Origin: Cytophagales bacterium
GTDB taxonomy: Bacteria > Bacteroidota > Bacteroidia > Cytophagales > Bernardetiaceae
Direction of reading: 5' to 3'
Length of the DNA stretch: 64,000 bases
Assembly (NCBI GenBank): GCA_013299045.1
Contig: JAAFJX010000010.1
Span: forward strand, 62,001 to 126,000
The translations under genes and the position numbers were made by a program. Every line of letters begins with the position of its first letter. Positions within the stretch are counted from its first letter, which is position 1. A model generated the notes under the pieces. It was given only the letters and a program-made list of their open reading frames with translations, did not search any database and was not told the origin of the DNA. Positions 46,398 through 54,800 of the stretch are shown here, in pieces.

Positions 46398-47357
46398 ATG
46401 GCAAAAGAATCTATTTTGATAACAGGAGCTTGTGGACAAATTGGCTCAGAATTAGCCCTGAGCTTGCGCCAAAAATATGGCAATGCAGCAGTAGTGGTTT
46501 CGGACGTGCGTGCGCCGCAGGGCGAACTTGCCGAAGGGCCTTTTGAAAAACTAGATGTCAATTCCGAAAAAGACTTTGAGCGCCTCTACGAGCAGTACAA
46601 ATTCACACAAATTTATCATCTTGCTGCCTTGCTTTCGGCCAGTGGTGAAAAAAATCCACTATTTACTTGGCAACTGAACATGAACAGTCTGCTATACGTT
46701 CTAGAACTAGCACGCCAACACAACATCAAAATCTATTGGCCGAGTTCTATTGCCGTTTTTGGCCCCGAAACTCCCGCTAATCATACACCTCAACACACCG
46801 TCATAACACCCCGAACGGCTTACGGCATTAGCAAACTAAGCGGAGAACATTGGTGCAAATACTACCACGAACGCTATGGAGTGGACGTACGCAGCATACG
46901 TTACCCTGGCTTGATTAGCTACAAAACACCCGCTGGCGGCGGTACAACCGACTACGCCGTGGACATTTACTACAAAGCCATAGAAGAAGGACAATACGAG
47001 TGCTTTTTGAGCCAAGATACCTACCTGCCCATGATGTATATGCCTGATGCCATACGCGCCACGCTAGAACTCATGGAAGCAACCTCAGAGCGTGTCAAGA
47101 ACCGCTGGGCTTACAATTTGGCAGGTTTGAGTTTCTGCCCAACGCAAGTGGCTGCCGAAATTCAAAAAGTTATTCCTGATTTTACAGTAACATATAAGCC
47201 CGACTTCAGACAAAAAATTGCAGACACCTGGCCTAACAGCATAGACGACCACGACGCACAAACTGACTGGGGCTGGAAGCTGGAATACGACCTACCCAAA
47301 ATGACTGAGGATATGATTAAAAACCTCAGAACCAAGCTCAAAAACAAGGTGAGTTAG
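46398..47357 (+). CDS. NAD-dependent epimerase/dehydratase, likely SDR-type L-threonine 3-dehydrogenase
   Basis: This 319-residue extended short-chain dehydrogenase has the NAD motif GACGQIG (residues 10-16), the catalytic Ser near 116-117 (YWPSSIAVFGP) and the YxxxK pair Tyr142/Lys146 (TAYGISKLSGE). The sequences SIRYPGLISYKTPAGGGTTDYA and NLAGLSFCPTQVA are typical of the Cytophaga/Flavobacterium type of L-threonine 3-dehydrogenase, which makes 2-amino-3-oxobutyrate from threonine. The partner glycine C-acetyltransferase is not adjacent. The frame opens at 46347, but the ATG at 46398 (MAKESILITG) is the normal start. Confidence 0.87.
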   Translation: MAKESILITGACGQIGSELALSLRQKYGNAAVVVSDVRAPQGELAEGPFEKLDVNSEKDFERLYEQYKFTQIYHLAALLSASGEKNPLFTWQLNMNSLLYVLELARQHNIKIYWPSSIAVFGPETPANHTPQHTVITPRTAYGISKLSGEHWCKYYHERYGVDVRSIRYPGLISYKTPAGGGTTDYAVDIYYKAIEEGQYECFLSQDTYLPMMYMPDAIRATLELMEATSERVKNRWAYNLAGLSFCPTQVAAEIQKVIPDFTVTYKPDFRQKIADTWPNSIDDHDAQTDWGWKLEYDLPKMTEDMIKNLRTKLKNKVS

Positions 47358-47472
47358 TGGTGGAATAACTATTTTGTGCATTCAATAGTTCATGTTACTC
47401 TACTTGGGGAGTTTTATCATGCTCAGGGTTTGAAGCCTGTGCCCGTTTTTTAACACCGCTCTGAACCCAAAA

Positions 47473-48399
47473 TTACCAAGCCCAATCCGCTTCATTGTAA
47501 AACACTTGGCTGTAGGGCAGAGTTAAACGATAGGTTTCATCGATAAGTTCTGTTGATAGTTCCTTGCGCCAAGCATTGGCCAGCGCTTGGCTATTTCGCA
47601 AAAGCAAATGTTGTTCCGCATTGGGCTTATAAACCAGATTATTGGGCGAAGTGCTGGCAGTTATTCCTTTTTCTACCAATTCGGTATAGTTCAAACCAAG
47701 CCGTTGATAAAGCGCTTGAATGCCTTGCAGAGGATTCTGAGCAAGGTCTTCATACTTTAAAAAAATCCAGTTCGGATATTTTTCTTTAAAAATTGAGGCC
47801 GTATGCGCCACCATATTCCATATCCAAAGTGCGTTTTCGGAGTGGCTGTGTGGGTTATTGGCCAAAAAGTGTATTTGTTCTTCAAAAGGGCTTAGGTAGT
47901 CGTTTAGGAGCTCCTTTTGTGCGCTAAAATGCGTATAATCATGCCACCAGTTCATTTTAATGATGCTACTCAAATAAGCCGCGGGGTGCCTGAACAAGAC
48001 CAGAACTTGCGCATCATATTGTTTGTGTAGCCAGGGTGCAGAAAAAAATGCTAAGGGGTCTTTGATAATAGGCCGCATCCCTAGCTGATAGTTGAGCCAG
48101 AGTTTTGCGTAGCGTTTACTTTCCCAATAAAATTGCCTAACCGACTGCGCCTGCCATAAATCATGGTAGTTGATTTTTATGCCCAGAGCCTTTTCAAAAT
48201 CCTCGGGTGCATAATTTTCCGTATCAAGTGGTATATAGTGAAACCAATGCTTGAGATTCAATGGTGGTGCACCCAAGTTGATGCTGAAATTGAATGGTTC
48301 TTCTACATAACGTAGTTCGGAGGTGAGCGCAAGCATTTGACCCAGCCATGTGGTTCCTGAACGGTGTGCTCCTGTTAAGAGTATGGGTTTGGGCTGCAT
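47473..48399 (-). CDS. Sulfotransferase family protein
   Basis: This 308-residue protein has the 5'-phosphosulfate loop GAHRSGTTWLGQML (about residues 10-23) that binds PAPS. A central DAQVLVLFRHPAAYLSSIIK corresponds to the 3'-phosphate-binding segment, and a C-terminal LKYEDLAQNPL is typical of the Sulfotransfer_1/3 superfamily. It has no signal peptide or membrane segment. It probably sulfates a carbohydrate, lipid or small molecule; the acceptor is unknown and no PAPS synthesis gene is nearby. It converges with the threonine dehydrogenase gene. Confidence 0.88.
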   Translation of the reverse strand: MQPKPILLTGAHRSGTTWLGQMLALTSELRYVEEPFNFSINLGAPPLNLKHWFHYIPLDTENYAPEDFEKALGIKINYHDLWQAQSVRQFYWESKRYAKLWLNYQLGMRPIIKDPLAFFSAPWLHKQYDAQVLVLFRHPAAYLSSIIKMNWWHDYTHFSAQKELLNDYLSPFEEQIHFLANNPHSHSENALWIWNMVAHTASIFKEKYPNWIFLKYEDLAQNPLQGIQALYQRLGLNYTELVEKGITASTSPNNLVYKPNAEQHLLLRNSQALANAWRKELSTELIDETYRLTLPYSQVFYNEADWAW

Positions 48400-48425
48400 G
48401 AGGCTCTTTTGAAATAAAAACAGCG

Positions 48426-48457
48426 CAAAGTAAACGTCTTTCTACAAAAGATTCAAA
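48426..48457 (-). promoter_or_regulatory. Candidate promoter for the sulfotransferase gene
   Basis: On the minus strand TTTG (48454-48457), 20 bases and TTACTTTG (48426-48433) give one mismatch to TAnnTTTG. Spacing is normal, and the leader would be about 20 bases. Confidence 0.5.
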
Positions 48458-48493
48458 TATGCTTTGTTGGAACTAGGTTTTCCGCATTAAAAA

Positions 48494-49016
48494 CAAGCTC
48501 TTAATTAACCTCTCTGAGAGATGTAAGTTTTGGAAAGCAAATAATTGTACTTTTCTAAGATAGAGGCTTTATTTTTAAAGTACGGCCAACTACGGCTATG
48601 ATACAGCTATGCTATGGCTAGGGCAAAATAGGACAAAAGGTATAAAGCGGCCTTGCGGCTTTATCTTTTTTTTTGTTATCGAGTACGTCTATTGGCCTGT
48701 ATTTGCGTTAGAGAGGCGGCGGGTTTAGTGCGTAGCACCGAAGCGAAGCGAAGCCCAAAGACGAACGACCGCGAAGCGGGAACGCCCAATAAATTGTAGA
48801 AAAACAATCATTAGTCAAAAAGTCAGATGTAAGGAATTTGACAAAAAGTTATTTTAAAACGCGAGAAAATGGCCTCTACAAGGGACAAAAGAGGGCAATT
48901 AGAACTTAAAAAACTCAAAAAGGGCTTTTTGACGACTCAAGAGAGGTTAATTTAAGAGCTTGCTTTCGTTCAAAAACCCCCGCAATTCTGCGGAAAGGAC
49001 GGTTTTAATAAATAAC
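48494..49016 (+). repeat. Dispersed repeat family A, copy A3
   Basis: The left inverted repeat begins CAAGCTCTTAATTAACCTCT (48494) and the right one ends at 48962 with AAGAGCTTG. Only one full and one degenerate 11-bp ACGGCTATGAT unit are present (about 48590-48615), the fewest of the copies with that region. The GC-rich hairpin core is intact. The 28-codon ORF lies at 48869-48955 (MASTRDKRGQLELKK...). The tail hairpin CCGC-AATTCT-GCGG keeps its stem while its loop differs from the other copies. Confidence 0.85.
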
Positions 49017-49023
49017 GACTATT

Positions 49024-49086
49024 TGGTCGTCCCTTAAAAAATATCTAAGGCATTTATTATCAGTAAATTAAACAAGCACATTATCT
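49024..49086 (+). repeat. Family B left-end fragment abutting A3
   Basis: The 63 bases start TGGTCGTCCCTTAAAAAATA and continue through ATTTATTATCAGTAAATTAA, collinear with the first ~65 bases of B1 and B2. The rest of B is absent. It lies 8 bases from the end of A3. Confidence 0.7.
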
Positions 49087-49097
49087 TGCCAAAAGTT

Positions 49098-51593
49098 CTA
49101 TACAAAGTCCACATCTATCAAAATATGCACTTTCTGGTAGGCTTTTTGGGCCAATACCTTTTCTACCTCTTGCTTCAAAAATGCCTTTGCGGTCTTTAAA
49201 TTGAAATTGTTTCGTGGAAACTTCAAAAGAATATCCTGCAAATATTTATTCTTTAAACGGTCAATGATAGGGCGTTCTGGGCCTAGTACGTTTTCCGTCC
49301 CCCACTGCTTTTGGAGCGGTGCGGCCAAATCCAATGCCGCATTTCGGCAAGTATAAAAATCTTCATGCTTGACCGTCAGCCGCAAAACACGCGAAAATGG
49401 CGGATAAAAATACCGCTCACGCTGCAAGAGTTCTTCTTCAAAAAAAGCTATGTAATCATTTTGAATAACCTTTTGAAAAATAGGGTGCTGTGGCTGTGAA
49501 GTCTGTATCAGTACAAACCCCTGCCCGCTTTTGCGCCCTGCCCTGCCGCTTACTTGCACCAACAACTGAAAAGCTCGCTCTGTAGCTCTAAAATCAGGGA
49601 AATGGAGCAGACGGTCTATATCCAGAACACAAACCAAATTGACGCGCGGGAAGTCCAGCCCTTTAGTAACCATCTGAGTTCCTATCAAAATTTCCGCTTT
49701 GCCCTGCTCAAAATGTTCAATAATTTGTTCGTACTGCTGCTTTGTGTGGGTAGTATCGCGGTCCATACGGCTAATACGCGCATTCGGCAGCAAAGCGGCT
49801 AGGTCTTCCTCTAGTTTTTCAGTGCCAAAGCCTATATAACGCAAGCGGCTACTCTTGCAAGCGGCGCAAGCAACGGGCGTATGTTCGTGGTGGCCACAAT
49901 AATGGCAGCGCACCTCATTCGCTTTTTGGTGGTAGGTAAGACTGACGGAACAGTTGATACAACGTGGTATCCAGCTACAGGTTTCGCACTCTAAAAAAGG
50001 AGCATAACCCCGCCTGTTCTGAAAAATAATGACCTGCTCGTTTTGGTTGATAGCGCGCTCTATGCCCTCGAGCATGAAAACAGAAAAGTTCTCTCGCATC
50101 AGTTTTTCGGCGCGGGCGGTTTTGAGGTCTAGCAAATGTATTTGTGGTACTTGCGCCTCCGCATAACGCACAAGGAGCTCCACCAAGCCATATTGCCCTC
50201 GTTGAGCCAAGCTATAACTTTCTATTGAAGGTGTAGCTGAGCCAAGCAAAACTTTGGCTTTGTGTAAATGCGCCAGTACCAAGGCCAAATCTCTCGCGTT
50301 ATAGCGCGGAGCAGGGTCATATTGCTTGTAAGAAGAATCATGCTCTTCGTCCACAATGATAAGCCCTAAGTTATAAAAAGGAAGGAATATGCCAGAGCGC
50401 ACCGCCAGCACGAAGTCGTGGAGGCCATCTTTTACCCCCTGCCAAATTTCATAGCGCTCATTTTCAGTGAGACGGGAGTGGTAAACCCCCATTCTGCTAC
50501 CAAATATTTTGCGCAACCGTACTACCATTTGGGTCGTTAGGGCAATTTCGGGAAGCATGAAAAGTACTTGACTACCGCTGCCAAGCACCTGCATAATAAG
50601 GTCTATATAAATCTCTGTTTTGCCGCTACCCGTTATGCCATGCAACAAAACCGTAGATTTATTGCTAAAATGACTCATAATTTGCTGACGTGCCGCACTT
50701 TGTTCGGTGGTAAGCACAGGCGGAAGCGCCTCTACAAAACTGGATTTAAGCCGCTGTATTTGTTCCACAAATTCTTCAAAAACACCATTTTTGACCAAGG
50801 TGGATAAGGAAGAGGCCGAAAAATCATCTGCCTCGGCAAAACGACTCTTAGCAAGCCCCTCAGCATTCAAGGCTGGGTTATCCAAAACAGGCAGCAAGGA
50901 CAAATAACGCAGCAAAATGCGTTCTTGTTTGGGCTTAGAAGCCAATCTTATCAGCAACTCATTCAGCGCTTTAACCGGAACATAAGCCGAACTTAACCGA
51001 ATTTTTTTGATGTACTTAGGCTTGTATTTTTCTTTAATTTCCTCGTAGGTAATAATAGCCTCACGACTAATCAATGATTTAAGAATACTATTGACATTTT
51101 TTTGCTCTAGTAGCTCAAAAACCTCATCTAAAGTGAGGCTACCCCTACTCTTGAGTGCCTCAATAACTAGCTTTTCCTTATCGGACATCTCTTGTTGTGC
51201 AGCGGGCAGAGTTTCAAAATCTGGGTTGGCCTCTATGCGCGTTGTACTGCTCAGCTTAAGAGTAGCGGGCAGAGCTACGTTCATCACCTCGCCCAGTTGG
51301 CAGAGATAATAATCGGCTGCCCAGCTCCAAAGTTCTACTTGTATGGGCAAAATGATAGGGTGTTCGTCCAGCAGCTCCAGAACGTACTTGACGCTATAAC
51401 CTGTAGGTGCTTTATCGTGAATGTCTAGTACCAGAGCCGTCATAATGCGCTTTTTGCCAAATTGCACCATTACCCGTGTACCCTTTCTGATATAGGCATT
51501 CAACTCATAAGGCAAGCGATAAGTAAAACTGCCAGGCAGAGGCAAAGGCAGCAGAACATCTACATAAAGCGTGGTTCGTTCAGTTTCAAACAT
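49098..51593 (-). CDS. priA: Primosomal protein N' (replication restart helicase PriA)
   Basis: This 831-residue DEAH-type 3'-5' helicase restarts stalled replication forks. It has the N-terminal 3'-DNA-binding domain (YVDVLLPLPLPGSFTYRLP), Walker A GITGSGKTEIY, Walker B VDEEHDSSYKQYD and helicase motif GSATPS. The eight zinc-binding cysteines lie in CETCSWIPRCINCS and CHYCGHHE...CAACKSS, followed by GTQMVTKGLDFP. The frame opens at 51620, but family members start just before the VDVLLP strand, so I chose the ATG at 51593. A -7 box lies at 51618-51625. Confidence 0.95.
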   Translation of the reverse strand: MFETERTTLYVDVLLPLPLPGSFTYRLPYELNAYIRKGTRVMVQFGKKRIMTALVLDIHDKAPTGYSVKYVLELLDEHPIILPIQVELWSWAADYYLCQLGEVMNVALPATLKLSSTTRIEANPDFETLPAAQQEMSDKEKLVIEALKSRGSLTLDEVFELLEQKNVNSILKSLISREAIITYEEIKEKYKPKYIKKIRLSSAYVPVKALNELLIRLASKPKQERILLRYLSLLPVLDNPALNAEGLAKSRFAEADDFSASSLSTLVKNGVFEEFVEQIQRLKSSFVEALPPVLTTEQSAARQQIMSHFSNKSTVLLHGITGSGKTEIYIDLIMQVLGSGSQVLFMLPEIALTTQMVVRLRKIFGSRMGVYHSRLTENERYEIWQGVKDGLHDFVLAVRSGIFLPFYNLGLIIVDEEHDSSYKQYDPAPRYNARDLALVLAHLHKAKVLLGSATPSIESYSLAQRGQYGLVELLVRYAEAQVPQIHLLDLKTARAEKLMRENFSVFMLEGIERAINQNEQVIIFQNRRGYAPFLECETCSWIPRCINCSVSLTYHQKANEVRCHYCGHHEHTPVACAACKSSRLRYIGFGTEKLEEDLAALLPNARISRMDRDTTHTKQQYEQIIEHFEQGKAEILIGTQMVTKGLDFPRVNLVCVLDIDRLLHFPDFRATERAFQLLVQVSGRAGRKSGQGFVLIQTSQPQHPIFQKVIQNDYIAFFEEELLQRERYFYPPFSRVLRLTVKHEDFYTCRNAALDLAAPLQKQWGTENVLGPERPIIDRLKNKYLQDILLKFPRNNFNLKTAKAFLKQEVEKVLAQKAYQKVHILIDVDFV

Positions 51594-51617
51594 AAGCAGT
51601 GCATTTTGATGCGTGTA

Positions 51618-51625
51618 CAAAGGTA
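51618..51625 (-). promoter_or_regulatory. -7 box for priA
   Basis: On the minus strand TACCTTTG fits TAnnTTTG exactly, 25 bases upstream of the start codon. There is no TTG at the -33 position. Confidence 0.45.
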
Positions 51626-51856
51626 AGCAAATACACGTAATCCCGACTTAATTGTTTGAACAGAATCTTGCTAGCACTTTTCATTTACTGACCTTTTCAA
51701 AAAACCATACACGTTTCATTTTTTTTGTATCAAAGCCCTCCGTGCTTCACGTAAATTGTGCAAAATTTGCAAGGCCAAAAAAAAACCCTTTATTTTGCAA
51801 GAATTTGCGTTGCATTTGTTCTCTAAAATCTTGGATTGACCCCCCTGTTCTAAAAT

Positions 51857-54800
51857 ATGGATTCTTTGGCTGATAAACGGACGGTTAAATCCCTTTTAAC
51901 CGTTTTTTTTGTGTGTGGGCTGCTGTCTTGGGTTTGTGGCCAAACGCCCTCTATGCCTTTTGTTGGACTAAAAAGCGTGGCGGATAAGAAGTCAATCTGG
52001 CAGGAGCTTCATCTGGAGCAGTGCCAAACCGAAGTGAACCTGATGGGCGCACAAGCCATAGTGCAGCATTTGTTTACCTTCACAAATGGAGATTTAAAAC
52101 TGAAGAGGCGCAGCAGTAGCGTACCAGACCCCGCCTTCCCGGCAGCCAACTTCTATTTTGCTTTGGCAACTTCCCAAAAGTTGATTCGCTGGGAGATGGC
52201 CACCAACGAGCAACCTTTCCGAGAGGCGAAAGTACTTATTGAGAGCGGAAATACACTTGTTTTTGAGCCAGAGACAAACCAAGAGGCGGCTGCCGAAGAC
52301 TTGCAGTCTGGAGCATTTTTTATTCCTACTCCGCTTATCAAAACGCAAGGCAGTTTAAAGATAAAAATAGTTTTATTGCAAGAACTAAGCGCCTTGCCCA
52401 ACCTGATGTATCGTTTTAATTTGAATGGACTATCTAGCAGAAAGATACCCTCTTTTGCGCTTTTTATAAAAAATATTCCTAAAAAGCTGAAAGCGCCCAA
52501 TGCCTATGAAGACATATACTTTTCGGAGTATGGTGCGCAAGTAGAAGCCCAGCTTTCACGCCAAAACTTTGAGCCTAAACACGATTTTGTTTTGGATATT
52601 CCATATACGCAGAACCAGCTTTTTGTGTCGGGGCGTGGGCGCATAGAACCCTACACTTACATAAACGGATACTATAAGCCTAGCTTGGTGGCCACAGCCC
52701 GCACTTTGCCGCGCACTATAGCCCTACTCTGGGACGCATCTGGTTCAGCACAACACCGCCACACAGAGCGAGAGCTCAAATTTTTAAACGACTACTTTCA
52801 AAAAATAGGCACTTTTGAATTAGACATTTGTGTATTCAACCGCGTAGTGCTGAAGCGTCAAAAATTTTTGGTGCAGGACGGTAACTGGCAAGAAGCCCAA
52901 AACCTGCTCAAAAACGTGCGTTATGATGGCGCTACTAATTTTGCCTGCCTAAATGCCCTGCAAGATTTAAGAGTAGAAGAAATCATTTTGAGCACGGACG
53001 GCGCTCAAAGCTACGAAAAGAACACACTTAGGCTTCCTTTAGCACCTGTCCTATGTTTGGCTGCTTTTGAATACCACGAACCCGGCTTCCTAAAAGCTAT
53101 TGCAGACAGCACGAATGGCCGCTATTTGCCACTTTTGGCTCGCTCGGACTCTGCTGCCTTAGCTGAGTGTCTTGCGCCTCGCCTGCGTCTGCTCAGAGCA
53201 AATTTTGACGAAACACAGCTTTCCGCTTTTTGGCCACAAAACCCTGTTACTGCGCAAAATGATTATTTCAAACTCTCTGCCCAAGTTCTGAAAGACAGCG
53301 GCCTTGTAGAGCTTGTTTTCGAAGACGAGCAGAAAAAACGTTACATAGAAAAATTTATGTTTAAGAAAATGGCATCTAGTCAAGGTTTTTGGGTAGAGAG
53401 CCTTTGGCTAGACCATAAGATAGAGGCTTTGAGTGCCGATTTGGACAATAACAGAGCTGCTATTAAGGAGCTTTGCGTGCGCTATAACTACCCTGCTGCT
53501 TTTACGGCTTGGGCTCTGCCCGAATCCATGAGCGACTACTTCAATTTGGGCTTGCAGCCGCCAGCAGAGTTCAAAGAAGAGTTTGAAGTCTTTTTGGCTT
53601 ATCAACGCAAAGAAAATATGCTTTTTGCTCTGAGCGCCGAACAAATGGACTCTTTGAGCCAAAAGCGCTTGTGGGCGGCTTTTAATTTGCAAAAAACTTG
53701 GTACAATGCGAGCTTTAAAACCTCCGAAGACGACCTCGATTTTGACAAACAAAAACGTCAAAATGAGTTGTATTTAAGTGCTTTAACAGACTTTAAGCGT
53801 TTAGATGCTCAGTTTAATTTACCACAGAAAAACAATCCGTTCAGCAAGCGCTTGTATGCTCTTAAACCCCATTCAGGGCTTCCTCAAGGTACTTTTCGTC
53901 TTTCAGTACAGCCTTGGCTACCCAAAGCTGCTTATTTGAATATTCTCGAACAAACCGCTCGCAATAAATACAATGACGCTTATTTACTTTTGAAAGAGGC
54001 TCAGAACAACAACATAGGCTTTTATGTGGACTGCGCGCTCTTTTTCTGGAGCAAAAATGAAAAAGAACTTGCCTTACAAGCCCTTTCAAACCTGAACGAA
54101 ATAGGGCAGCACAATATCCGCATTCTAAGGCTTGTAGCTGGCCTTTTGATAGATTTTAAGCAATACAAAGCCTCTTTAAGTGTATTTGAACACTTGGCCA
54201 AAGCCTATGCGCAAGAACCACACACTAAACTGGATTTGGCACGAGCCTATGTTTTGGACGGCAACCTCGCTGCCGCCTGTAAAAATTACATACAACTTCT
54301 TAAAGACCCGCTCAATAACAATTTAAGAGGCATCAAAGAAGTGGCTACCACAGAGCTAAACCGCTGCTTTAGTACTGCACCCGATTCCTTGCAGTTGAAC
54401 GCCCCAAAAGAACTCAAAGAGAGTATGCCTGTAGATTTACGCATCATTGCGCGGTGGAATGAGAACATAGAAGATGTAGACTTGCGCGTTACTGACCCAT
54501 TAGGCAACACTGTGGGAGATAGTGTGCGTTATACCCGCACAGGTGGGCGTATGAGTACAGACATTGTGGGCACTTATGGGGCAGAGGAATTTATGCAAAA
54601 AAACGCACTAGAGGGCAATTACCGCATAGAAGTTAATGCTACTACAGCCAAACTCAAATACAAACTTGCACCCACTTCGGTGCGTGTGGCGGTTTTTAGT
54701 AATTATGGCCGCGGCAGCGAAGAAAGAGAGCCTTTTTTGATAACTCTCACGGACAGTACGCCCACGACCTTGGTTACAAACTGGCTTCTAGAGCAAAATA

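Noticed and set aside
47358-47472. GC-containing stretch before a T run as a terminator between convergent genes
   Set aside because: The only stem (CAGG/CCTG) is four pairs long and separated from the T run.
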